Assembly: GCF_003001955.1 (NCBI RefSeq)
Contig: NZ_PVNH01000008.1
Coordinates: 1 to 64,000 of the forward strand
DNA: 64,000 nucleotides
DNA from: Prauserella shujinwangii
Lineage (GTDB): Bacteria; Actinomycetota; Actinomycetes; Mycobacteriales; Pseudonocardiaceae
Direction of reading: 5' to 3'
Below, piece by piece: positions 52,190 through 60,463 of this stretch (position 1 is the first letter of the stretch; each line of letters begins with the position of its first letter). The position numbers were made by a program, and so were the translations under genes. The notes below the pieces were generated by a model that was given only the letters and a program-made list of their open reading frames with translations, made no database searches and was not told the origin of the DNA.

Positions 52190-53071
52190 ATGAGCCATAC
52201 CGCACACCACCGTCCGTCGGCGTGGTACGCCCTGCCCGCGTTCGGCTTCTTCGGCCTCTTCGCGGTGCTGCCGATGATCCTCGTGGTGTACCTCAGCTTC
52301 ACCGAGTGGCGCGGCCTGGAACTGCCCGCCCTGACCGGGACGGACAACTGGTCCCGGCTCTTCGGTGACCCGGAGGCGCACGCGTCGCTCTGGCGGACGC
52401 TGCTGTTCACGGTGCTGGCGTGGGCCGCCCAGACGCCGATCGCCCTGCTGATCGGCGTCTGGGCGGCAGGCAGGCAGCGCAACCGCGCGGTGCTCAGCTC
52501 GCTGTTCTTCCTGCCACTGCTGCTGTCCACGGCCGCGATCGCGCTGCTGTGGCAGGCGCTGCTCGACCCGAACTTCGGCGTCACCCAGGCCGCCGGGGGC
52601 CCGCTCGCGGACCTCCTCTTCCTCGGTGACCCGGCGATCGCGCTCTACACCGTGGTGTTCGTGCTCACCTGGCAGTACGTGCCGTTCCACACGCTGCTGT
52701 ACCAGGCCGCGGCGCGGACCATCCCGGCGAGCCTGTACGACGCCGCGACCATCGACGGCGCCGGGCGGTTCAAGCAGTTCTGGCACATCACGCTGCCGCA
52801 GCTGCGCTACACGGTGGTCACGTCGTCGGTGCTCATCCTCGTCGGCACGATGACGATGTTCGAGACGGTGCTGATCCTCACCGGCGGCGGGCCGGGCACG
52901 GCGACCCGCATCCTCCCGCTGTACATGTACGAGACCGGCTTCGCCGGGTTCGAGATGGGTTACGCCAGCACGATGGCGGTCCTGCTCGTGCTGTTCGGCA
53001 CGGCCCTCTCGCTCGCCGTCATCCGCGTGACCCGGTTCCGCAAGATGAGCAGCCAGCAGGAGGGCCTGTGA
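52190..53071 (+). CDS. Sugar ABC permease (MalF type)
   Basis: The 293-residue protein has six membrane helices and the EAA loop YDAATIDGAGRFKQFWHITLPQL. It forms a heterodimer with the next permease. No ATPase gene is nearby, so a shared MsiK-type ATPase is expected. Confidence 0.9.
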   Translation: MSHTAHHRPSAWYALPAFGFFGLFAVLPMILVVYLSFTEWRGLELPALTGTDNWSRLFGDPEAHASLWRTLLFTVLAWAAQTPIALLIGVWAAGRQRNRAVLSSLFFLPLLLSTAAIALLWQALLDPNFGVTQAAGGPLADLLFLGDPAIALYTVVFVLTWQYVPFHTLLYQAAARTIPASLYDAATIDGAGRFKQFWHITLPQLRYTVVTSSVLILVGTMTMFETVLILTGGGPGTATRILPLYMYETGFAGFEMGYASTMAVLLVLFGTALSLAVIRVTRFRKMSSQQEGL

Positions 53072-53976
53072 CCACCCAGCACGTAACCCGGCCACCCGCC
53101 ACGCCTGCCGGCGCGCCTCCCCGCGGCGGGGCCGCCGCGCCCCGCAGGCGGCGCCGCCTGCGCACCCGTCCCAATCTGCTCGCCGGTGCGCTCGCCACGC
53201 TCTGGCTCGTGGTGGTGGCCGTCCCGCTGTACTACATGGTCGCGTCGAGCCTGCGCGAGCGCAGCGAGTACCTCACCGCGCACCCGCTCAGCCCGCCCAT
53301 GTCGCCGACGCTGGAGAACTACCAGACGGTCATCGAGGGCGGCTTCCTGCGGTACCTGGTCAACAACGTCGTGGTGACCGCCGCGACGGTCGGGCTGGTG
53401 GTGGCGCTCGCGGTGCCCGCCGCCTACGCCATCGCGCGCAGCGAGAGCAGGCTGGTGCAGCGCGGTTTCACCCTCCTGCTGGCGGGCCTGGCCATTCCCG
53501 CGCAGGCGACGATCATCCCGGTGTACCTGATGATCACGCGGATGAACCTGTACGACAGCCTGACGGCGATCGTCCTGCCGACCGCCGCGTTCGCGCTGCC
53601 GGTGGCCACCCTGGTGCTCGCCAACAGCCTGCGCGACGTGCCGAAGGAACTCTACGAGGCGCAGGCGATCGACGGGGCCGGGTCGTTCCGGGTGCTGCGG
53701 CACCTGGTGCTCCCGCTGGCCCGCCCCGCGATCGTGACCATCTCGATCTTCACGGCGCTCACCGCGTGGAACGGCTTCATCTTCCCGCTGGTGCTGACGC
53801 AGTCGGAGGAGACCAGGGTGCTGACGCTCGGCCTGTGGAACTTCCAGGGCCAGTTCGGCACCAACTTCCCCGCGCTGCTCGCCGCGGTCACGCTCTCGGC
53901 GCTGCCGATCTTCGTGCTGTACCTGATCGGCAGGCGGTTCCTGCTGAGCGGGCTCACCGCGGGCTTCGGCAAGTGA
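53068..53976 (+). CDS. Sugar ABC permease (MalG type)
   Basis: The 302-residue protein has six membrane helices and the EAA loop YEAQAIDGAGSFRVLRHLVLPLARPA. The N-terminus is basic and Pro-rich. The GTG start overlaps the previous stop (GTGA). Confidence 0.9.
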   Translation: MTTQHVTRPPATPAGAPPRGGAAAPRRRRRLRTRPNLLAGALATLWLVVVAVPLYYMVASSLRERSEYLTAHPLSPPMSPTLENYQTVIEGGFLRYLVNNVVVTAATVGLVVALAVPAAYAIARSESRLVQRGFTLLLAGLAIPAQATIIPVYLMITRMNLYDSLTAIVLPTAAFALPVATLVLANSLRDVPKELYEAQAIDGAGSFRVLRHLVLPLARPAIVTISIFTALTAWNGFIFPLVLTQSEETRVLTLGLWNFQGQFGTNFPALLAAVTLSALPIFVLYLIGRRFLLSGLTAGFGK

Positions 53977-53994
53977 TCCCCGCGCCCGCAGGCG

Positions 53995-54282
53995 TCACGG
54001 TGGCGGCCCGTCGTCGGGAGCGCGATCCCGGCGGCGGGCCCACGCCCGCACTCCGAGCGCGGCCACCGACAGCACCACCGCCACGAACGAGGTGACCGGC
54101 AGCGCGAGCACCAGGCCGAGGACGAGCAGCGCGAAGGCGGCCAGCACCGCGGCGTCGTACGGCCAGCGACGCCGCCTGCGGCGGCCGAGGCCCGACTCGA
54201 ACTTGCGCGCGATGTCCGGGTCCTCGGCGCGGATCCGGCGCTCGATGTCCGCGAGCACCCACTGTTCACGCCTGCTGAGCAT
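53995..54282 (-). CDS. DUF3040 membrane protein
   Basis: The 95-residue protein begins LSRREQWVLADIERRIRAEDP, the DUF3040 signature, followed by two membrane helices. The function is unknown. A SigB/SigF-like promoter lies upstream. Confidence 0.85.
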   Translation of the reverse strand: MLSRREQWVLADIERRIRAEDPDIARKFESGLGRRRRRRWPYDAAVLAAFALLVLGLVLALPVTSFVAVVLSVAALGVRAWARRRDRAPDDGPPP

Positions 54283-54335
54283 GACGTCCCTCCGCGTGCT
54301 GTACCGGTGGACTCGATCGGCTCCCTCTTGTCAGA

Positions 54336-54360
54336 TAACCCGGACGAGGCCGATGAAACC
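54336..54360 (-). promoter_or_regulatory. SigB/SigF-like promoter for the DUF3040 gene
   Basis: On the minus strand GGTTT (54356-54360), 14 bases, GGGTTA (54336-54341). It lies about 54 bases before the ATG. Confidence 0.45.
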
Positions 54361-54466
54361 GCCGGATCCGGACTCGCCGCCCGTGTTCCTTCCTGCCGCG
54401 CCCGCCCGGTCGTGGCAGGCTGTGCCCAGCACGTCACGGACGCGGCGTGTCTGTTTGCGCGGATTG

Positions 54467-54472
54467 GGGTAC
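54467..54472 (+). promoter_or_regulatory. Possible stress-type -10 element with near-leaderless start
   Basis: GGGTAC ends 9 bases before the GTG at 54482, so transcription could begin almost at the start codon. The -35 partner is weak (GTGT sixteen bases upstream). Confidence 0.3.
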
Positions 54473-54481
54473 GGGTAGGCA

Positions 54482-56902
54482 GTGGTGACCACGACTACGG
54501 CAGCGGATCCGGGACGGCCGCGGCGCATCCTCGTCGTCTCGGCCGACATGGGAGAGGGGCACAACGCCACGGGCCGGGCCGTGGCGGCGGCGGCCAGGGA
54601 GCTGTGGCCCGACGTCGAGGTGACCTGGGTCGACGTGCTGGACGCCATGGGCCGGGGCACGGGGCCGCTGTTCCGCTGGATCTACGCGAACAGCGTGGAG
54701 CGAACGCCCGGGCTCTACGACTTCTTCTATGGCTCGGTGTGGCGGTACCGCTGGTTCGCCCGCGCCGCCAAGCGGTTCATCGGGGTGTGGAGCGGCAGGC
54801 GGCTCGCCCCCGTCCTCGACCGGGAACGGCCGGATCTCGTGCTGTCCACCTACCCGATGGGCAGCACCGGGCTCGAGTGGCTGCGCAGGCACCGCGGGCT
54901 GACCGTGCCGGTCGGCGCCTGGATCTCCGACTTCGCCCCGCACCCCTCGTGGGTACACCGCGACCTCGACCTCAACCTGGTCATGCACGACGTCGCCGTC
55001 GCACCCGCCCGCGACGGCGTGCCCGGGGCGCCGGTCGCGGTGTCCGCTCCCCCGGTGCCCACCCGGTTCCGGCCGGGTGACCGGGACGCCGCGCGCCGCG
55101 CGCTCGACCTGCCCGCCGGGTCGTTCGTCGCCGCGGTGTCGTGCGGTTCGCTCGGGTTCGGCCGCGGCGAGGACACGGTGCGGGAACTGCTCGACGGCGA
55201 CCCCGACGGGCGCGTCGTCGTGGTGGCCGGGCGCAACGAGCGGCTGCGGCAGGAGCTGGTCCACCGGTTCGGCGACGATCCCCGGGTGCGGGTGCTCGGC
55301 TGGGTCGACGACATGGCCGGCCTCATGATCGCCGCCGACGTCGTGGTGACCAACGCGGGCGGGGCGACGTCGCTGGAGGCGCTGGCGTGCGGCAGGGCGG
55401 TGCTCATGCACAAGCCCATCGCGGGACACGGCCGCGCCAACGCCGAGCTGATGGCCGAGGCGGGCCTGGCCCGCGTGTGCTCCGCGCCCGGCGACCTGGC
55501 CCGCACGGTGCGCGAGTTCCGGGAGCATCCCGGACGGCTGCGCGAGCTGGAGCACGCGGCGCTGCGGCACGCGGGCGCGCACCGGCTCGCCGACGGCCTC
55601 GCCCGCCTGGTCGCGGCGGACCGGCGGCGGGTCGAGCGGGTGCTGCCCCCTTCGGACGCGCTGTTCCTGCACGCCGAGACACCCGAGGTGCCGCAGCACG
55701 TCGGCACGGTGCTGCTGTTCGAGCCGGGCCCGCAGCCGCTGACCGCCAAGCACGCCGCCGAACTGCTGGCCGGGGTGCCCGGGCTGGACGGCAGGCTGCA
55801 CCGCGGTGGGCCGGTGCGCCGCGCCCGGTGGACTCCGCTGCCGGTACCCGACCCGGACTCCCTGATCGACGAGGTCACGCTCGGCGCCCCGGACGGCCCG
55901 GCCGACCTCGACGCCGCGGTGGACGCGTTCTTTTCCGCGCCCCTCGATCTCGCGCACGGGGCGGGCGCCGCCCGGCTGGTGACCGGCCTGCCCGACGGCC
56001 GCACCGCGCTGCTGGTGAAGCTGCACCACGCGCTCGGCGACGGCGTGACCGTACTGCAGGCGCTGCTGGCGGACACCGACGGTGCCGCGGGCAGGTCCTG
56101 GTCGGCACGGCCGGCGAGCGCACTGGACCCGGAGGGCCCGCTGCCCGCGCCCCGCGTGCTGCTGCGCGGGCTGCGGCACCTCGTCGCGGGCGGCAGCTCC
56201 GGCGCCTCCCCCACGGACGGGCCGCTGCGCTCCCCCGCCCGGCATCACGAACGGGTGCTGCTGCCGGGCAGGCGGGTCAGGCAGACTGCCCGCGCGCTCG
56301 GCGTGACACCGGCGGAGCTGCTGCAGACGCTGTTCGCGGAGGCACTGCGGCGGACGCTGCGCTCCCGCGCCCCCCGGCGGTTCCGGCTGATGGTGCCGTG
56401 GTCGCTGCGCGACACCACCAGCCTGCGCACCGCGGGCAATCACACCGGGGCGGTCGCGGTGGACCTGCCGCTCGGCCCGATGCCGGTCGAACGCCGCGCG
56501 GAGCTGGTGGCGGCGGCGGTCCGCGCGCAGACCGGCTCCGGGGTGCCGGAGGCCGCGCACACGGTCGTCCGGGCGATGGCGTGGCTGCCGCCGTGGCTGC
56601 ACGCCGCCGCGGCGCGGGCGGTGTACCGGCGGAAGTGGTTCAACGCGGTCGGCACCGTGCTGCCCGGGCCGCGCCGGGAGATCCGCTGGCACGGCGCCCG
56701 GCTGGCGGAGGCCTACCCGCTGCTGGCACTGGCCCCCGGCACCGGACTGGCGTGGGGCGCGATGACCTGGGGAGAATGGATCACGGTGTGCTACACGGGC
56801 CCGGCCCACCAGGCCCCGCTGGTCCGCGAGCTGGGTGCGAACACCGCGGCGGTTCTGCGTGAACTGGCCGAGCGCGCCGAAGGCACGGAAGAAGGGGCAT
56901 GA
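54482..56902 (+). CDS. Fusion of MGDG-synthase-like glycosyltransferase and WS/DGAT-like acyltransferase
   Basis: The 806-residue protein has an N-terminal GT-B glycosyltransferase of the MGDG-synthase/MurG type (about 12-380). It starts with SADMGEGHNATGRAVAAA and has the nucleotide-sugar site TNAGGATSLEALACGRAVLMHKP. A C-terminal domain (about 388-800) has the wax-ester-synthase/DGAT start PPSDALFLHAETPEVPQHVGTVLLFE and the active motif HHALGDG (515-521). It would both glycosylate a lipid such as diacylglycerol and acylate an alcohol, giving an acylated glycolipid, or couple storage lipid with glycolipid formation. Two GTGs begin the frame. It is followed by two coupled genes. Confidence 0.85.
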   Translation: MVTTTTAADPGRPRRILVVSADMGEGHNATGRAVAAAARELWPDVEVTWVDVLDAMGRGTGPLFRWIYANSVERTPGLYDFFYGSVWRYRWFARAAKRFIGVWSGRRLAPVLDRERPDLVLSTYPMGSTGLEWLRRHRGLTVPVGAWISDFAPHPSWVHRDLDLNLVMHDVAVAPARDGVPGAPVAVSAPPVPTRFRPGDRDAARRALDLPAGSFVAAVSCGSLGFGRGEDTVRELLDGDPDGRVVVVAGRNERLRQELVHRFGDDPRVRVLGWVDDMAGLMIAADVVVTNAGGATSLEALACGRAVLMHKPIAGHGRANAELMAEAGLARVCSAPGDLARTVREFREHPGRLRELEHAALRHAGAHRLADGLARLVAADRRRVERVLPPSDALFLHAETPEVPQHVGTVLLFEPGPQPLTAKHAAELLAGVPGLDGRLHRGGPVRRARWTPLPVPDPDSLIDEVTLGAPDGPADLDAAVDAFFSAPLDLAHGAGAARLVTGLPDGRTALLVKLHHALGDGVTVLQALLADTDGAAGRSWSARPASALDPEGPLPAPRVLLRGLRHLVAGGSSGASPTDGPLRSPARHHERVLLPGRRVRQTARALGVTPAELLQTLFAEALRRTLRSRAPRRFRLMVPWSLRDTTSLRTAGNHTGAVAVDLPLGPMPVERRAELVAAAVRAQTGSGVPEAAHTVVRAMAWLPPWLHAAAARAVYRRKWFNAVGTVLPGPRREIRWHGARLAEAYPLLALAPGTGLAWGAMTWGEWITVCYTGPAHQAPLVRELGANTAAVLRELAERAEGTEEGA

Positions 56903-57849
56903 ACGGCGACGGCGGGATGCTGTGGATCGCGGTCCCCACCGCGGTGCTCGGCGCGGCCGCGTTCGGCCTCACCGGCGCACTGCAGCATCGCGCCGCCCGG
57001 CAGACCGACATCGGCGGCACGGTCAGCTTCGAGCTGGTGCTGACCCTGCTGCGGCACCCGCTGTGGCTGGCCTCCCTGCTCACCAACGGGCTCGGGATCG
57101 CGATGCAGTGGCTCGCGCTCAGCCTGGCCCCGCTCGTGATGGTGCAGCCGCTGCTGGTCACCGCGCTGATCTTCGCCGTGATCAGCAGCTCGGTGCTGCG
57201 CAGGCACCGGCCGGACCGCGTGGTGCTGCTCGGCTCGGGCCTGTGCGTCGCGGGCCTCGCCGCGTTCTTCCTGCTGGCCCGGCCCACCGGCGGTGGCCGG
57301 GAGGGCCTCTCGCTGAGCGAGGTGCTGCCGCTGGCGGGCGGGCTCGCGGTGATCCTGCTGGGGTGCCTGACCGCCGCGGTGCGGCACCCGGGGCGGGTGC
57401 GCGTGCTGGCGCTCGCGACCGCCACCGGCGTGCTCTACGGCGTCACGGCCGGGCTGGCGAAGCTCGCGGCCGAGGACCTGCGGCACGGCGTGCTCACGAT
57501 GCTCACCAGCTGGCACGTCTACCTGGTCCTGGTGTGCGGCGTCACGGGGTTCGTGCTGAACCAGAACGCGTTCCGGGTCGGGATCGCGCTCGCGCCCGCG
57601 CTGGCGGTGATCGTCGGGCTCGATCCGCTGGTGAGCATCGGGGTGGGCGCGCTGTGGCTCGGCGAGCGGCTCAACGACGCCCCGGCCGCGGTGGCCGGGC
57701 AGGTGCTGGCCGTGGGCGTGCTGCTGGCCGGGATCGCCGTGCTGAGCAAGCGTGCGCCGCAGGCCGCGCAGGCGGAGGAACAGGCGGAACGGAAGCGGTC
57801 CGGGAAGGGCGGTGAGCGGCGGTCGTGGCGGCGGGCGCGTCCGGTGTGA
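56899..57849 (+). CDS. DMT-superfamily membrane protein
   Basis: The 316-residue protein has about nine or ten hydrophobic helices in the DMT/EamA pattern (LALSLAPLVMVQPLLVTALIFAVI; the closing GIALAPALAVIVGLDPLVSIGVGALWLGERL). The tail is basic. Coupling by ATGA to the fusion gene suggests it moves or flips the lipid or a precursor; this is inference. Confidence 0.83.
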   Translation: MNGDGGMLWIAVPTAVLGAAAFGLTGALQHRAARQTDIGGTVSFELVLTLLRHPLWLASLLTNGLGIAMQWLALSLAPLVMVQPLLVTALIFAVISSSVLRRHRPDRVVLLGSGLCVAGLAAFFLLARPTGGGREGLSLSEVLPLAGGLAVILLGCLTAAVRHPGRVRVLALATATGVLYGVTAGLAKLAAEDLRHGVLTMLTSWHVYLVLVCGVTGFVLNQNAFRVGIALAPALAVIVGLDPLVSIGVGALWLGERLNDAPAAVAGQVLAVGVLLAGIAVLSKRAPQAAQAEEQAERKRSGKGGERRSWRRARPV

Positions 57850-58586
57850 TCGGGCCGGGAACCACCGCGGTGGTGACCGGCGGGTCGTCCGGGATCGGGG
57901 CGGCGACAGCCACCGAGCTGGCGCGCCGGGGCGCCGGCGTCGTCGTGGTCGGCCGCGACGGTCGCGCACTCGGCGACGTGGCCGTCCCCCTCGGCGGGCG
58001 CGTGTGCGTGGCCGACCTGGCCGAGCCGGAGGCCGCGGACCGGGTGGCCGGGGAGGCCGGGGACGTCGACCTGCTGGTGTGCAACGCCGGGGTCGGCTGG
58101 GCGGGCCGGTTCGCGGAGATGCCGCCGGAGGACATCGACCGGCTGGTGCGGGTCAACCTGCTCTCGGTGCTGCACCTGGTGCGGGCCGTGCTGCCGGGGA
58201 TGCTGCGGCGCGGGCACGGGCACGTCGTGCTCGTGTCCTCGATCGCCGGGTGCATGGGGGTGGCCGAGGAGGCCGCCTACTCGGCGAGCAAGGCGGGCCT
58301 GCACGTGCTGGCGGGCAGCCTCCGGCACGAGGTGGCCGGGCGCGGCGTCGGGGTGACCGTGGTCTTCCCCGGGGTGGTGGACACGGCGTTCTTCGATCGC
58401 AGGGGCGCGCCGTACCCGCGGCGCCGACCCCGGCCGGTCCCCGCGGAGCGGGTGGCACGGGCGCTCGTGGCGGGCGTCGAGCGGCGCCGCGCGGAGGTGT
58501 TCGTGCCCGGCTGGCTGCGGCTGCCCGCCCGGCTGCGGGGTCTCGCCCCCGGCCCGGTGGACGCCCTGCAACGGCACTTCGGCTGA
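57846..58586 (+). CDS. Short-chain dehydrogenase/reductase
   Basis: The 246-residue protein has TGGSSGIG at the nucleotide site, CNAGVGWAG and the catalytic SS...YSASK. The GTG at 57846 overlaps the previous stop as GTGA; a GTG at 57825 would add 7 residues. It would reduce or oxidise a lipid-related carbonyl in the same pathway. Confidence 0.85.
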   Translation: MIGPGTTAVVTGGSSGIGAATATELARRGAGVVVVGRDGRALGDVAVPLGGRVCVADLAEPEAADRVAGEAGDVDLLVCNAGVGWAGRFAEMPPEDIDRLVRVNLLSVLHLVRAVLPGMLRRGHGHVVLVSSIAGCMGVAEEAAYSASKAGLHVLAGSLRHEVAGRGVGVTVVFPGVVDTAFFDRRGAPYPRRRPRPVPAERVARALVAGVERRRAEVFVPGWLRLPARLRGLAPGPVDALQRHFG

Positions 58587-58616
58587 CGTTCGCTCGTTGG
58601 TGCGGGAAAGCTCCAG

Positions 58617-59288
58617 TCAGGCGGGCAGCGACGGCGCGAGCTTCGGGGTGCCGCCGAGGCGCAGCCGGATCCCGTTGTTGCGCAGGGAGCGCCGGAACCA
58701 GGCCAGCGACCCGGCCGCCGCCAGCAGCACCAGGCTGTACGAGCCTGCGGTGCTCGCGGCGAGGAACTGCTCCAGCGTGGCCGTGGTGAGGATCCAGAGC
58801 GTGGTGACACCGTTGGTGAAGAACACCATCGCCCACAGCAGCGACACCCGGCGGAAGAAGCGCTGCACGTGCGCGTTGGCGACGAGTTCCGGAGGCAGCG
58901 CGCAGAAGTCGCTGGCCAGCCGCGCGATGAACGGCCGGCCCAGGGACGCCGACACCAGCATCAGGAACCCGATCAGGAAGTTCTGCAGGGTGGGCTGCAG
59001 GAAGTACAGCACGAGGTCGCCGGTCAGGTACCCGACCACCGTGCGCGCCACCAGCAGCAACGTGGTGAGGGTCAGCACGGCCGGGATCTTCTTGCGCAGC
59101 GCGACCCGGGTGGCGATCGCGGTCAGGGACCAGCCGAGCGCCGCGAACAGACCGCCCTCCATCCCGACGAGGACGAACAGCAGGTAGAACAGCCCCAGCG
59201 GGACGAGAGTCCCCTCCAGCAGATGCCTGGCCGCGTTGGCCAGAACGGCTTTCGGCGCCGGAAGGTGGATCGTCTTCAGATGCGTCAT
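58617..59288 (-). CDS. VC0807-like integral membrane protein
   Basis: The 223-residue protein has about six hydrophobic helices and the family blocks FYLLFVLVGMEGGLFAALGWSLTAIATRVALRKKIPAVL and FLQPTLQNFLIGFLMLVSASLGRPF. Function unknown. An in-frame ATG 14 codons upstream is possible. It follows the hopanoid operon after a long hairpin. Confidence 0.75.
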   Translation of the reverse strand: MTHLKTIHLPAPKAVLANAARHLLEGTLVPLGLFYLLFVLVGMEGGLFAALGWSLTAIATRVALRKKIPAVLTLTTLLLVARTVVGYLTGDLVLYFLQPTLQNFLIGFLMLVSASLGRPFIARLASDFCALPPELVANAHVQRFFRRVSLLWAMVFFTNGVTTLWILTTATLEQFLAASTAGSYSLVLLAAAGSLAWFRRSLRNNGIRLRLGGTPKLAPSLPA

Positions 59289-59381
59289 CGAGGCAGCCAG
59301 TCCCCTGACATGGAATCCGGATATGGACATGGACCCTGTCAGGGTACCCACTAGGGGCGTGACGACCACGTGAGCACCCGC

Positions 59382-59436
59382 GGTCATGAGTGGCTCGTTA
59401 CCGACGAACATCGTCAGTAACGAGCCACTCATGACC
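59382..59436. terminator. Long hairpin (family member D)
   Basis: Arms 59382-59407 and 59411-59436 pair over 26 bp with one mismatch and a 3-base loop. It follows hpnH and precedes the next minus-strand gene, so it would end the hopanoid transcript. Confidence 0.8.
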
Positions 59437-59452
59437 CGCGGGGCGAAACGGG

Positions 59453-60463
59453 TCAGGCGCCCCGGGCCGCGCGGAGCGACTCCTTCAGCGAGCCCATCGT
59501 GGCCATCACCGCGGTCGGCTCGTACCCGCAGTGCGCCATGCAGTTGGCGCAGCGCGGGTCCCGGCCCCGGCCGTAGGCCTCCCAGTCCGTGGTCTCGATG
59601 AGCTCCTGGTAGGTCTTCGCGTACCCGTCGCCCATCAGGTAGCACGGCTTCTGCCAGCCGAACAGCGAGTACGACGGCACGCCCCACGCCGTGCAGCCGA
59701 AGTCGACCTTGCCCTCCAGGAAGTCCAGGAACAGCGGCGAGTGGTTGAGCCGCCACCGCTTCCGGTTGCCGTTCGCGAACGCCTTGCGGAACAGCTCGCG
59801 GGTCTCCTCCACGCCGAGGAAGTGCTCCTGGTCGGGAGCCTTCTCGTAGGCGTACGCCGGCGAGATCATCATCTCGTCGACCTGCAGGTCGTCGTTGAGG
59901 TAGTCCAGCACGTCGATCACCGTCTGCGGTGTGTCGGTGCTGAACACCGTCGTGTTGGTGGTGACGCGGAACCCGCGGCTCTTCAGCTCGCGGACGGCCT
60001 CCACCACCTCGTCGAACACGCCCTCCTTCTCCACGGACGCGTCATGCCGATCCCGCAGCCCGTCGACGTGGATGGCGAACGCGAGGTACTTGGACGGCTT
60101 GAAGTCGAGCTTGTCCAGCTTGCGCCGCAGCAGCACGGCGTTGGTGCAGACGAAGACGTACTTCTTGCGCTTGACGAGCTCGTTGACCATCACGTCGATC
60201 TGCGGGTGCATCAGCGGTTCGCCGCCCGCGATCGACACCATCGGCGCGCCGCACTCCTCCATCGCCTCGACCGCCTGGTCGACCGGCATGCGCTGCTTGA
60301 GCACATCGGCCGGGTGCTGGATCTTGCCGCAGCCGGAGCACGCCAGGTTGCAGGCGAACAGCGGCTCCAGCTCGGCGATGAGCGGGAACTTCTCCCGACC
60401 CTTGAGTTTCTGGGTCACGATGTACTTGGCGACGCGCAGGCTCTGGTGCAGGGGCATGTTCAT
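59453..60463 (-). CDS. hpnH: Adenosyl-hopene transferase HpnH (radical SAM)
   Basis: The 336-residue radical SAM protein has the CX3CX2C cluster Cys38, Cys42, Cys45 in [14 protein letters not shown], the SAM-binding GGEPL and a C-terminal extra cysteine set [12 protein letters not shown]. It adds the adenosyl group to diploptene (first step of C35 hopanoids). The ATG overlaps the preceding stop, and AAGGAGG lies upstream. Confidence 0.93.
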   Translation of the reverse strand: MNMPLHQSLRVAKYIVTQKLKGREKFPLIAELEPLFACNLACSGCGKIQHPADVLKQRMPVDQAVEAMEECGAPMVSIAGGEPLMHPQIDVMVNELVKRKKYVFVCTNAVLLRRKLDKLDFKPSKYLAFAIHVDGLRDRHDASVEKEGVFDEVVEAVRELKSRGFRVTTNTTVFSTDTPQTVIDVLDYLNDDLQVDEMMISPAYAYEKAPDQEHFLGVEETRELFRKAFANGNRKRWRLNHSPLFLDFLEGKVDFGCTAWGVPSYSLFGWQKPCYLMGDGYAKTYQELIETTDWEAYGRGRDPRCANCMAHCGYEPTAVMATMGSLKESLRAARGA

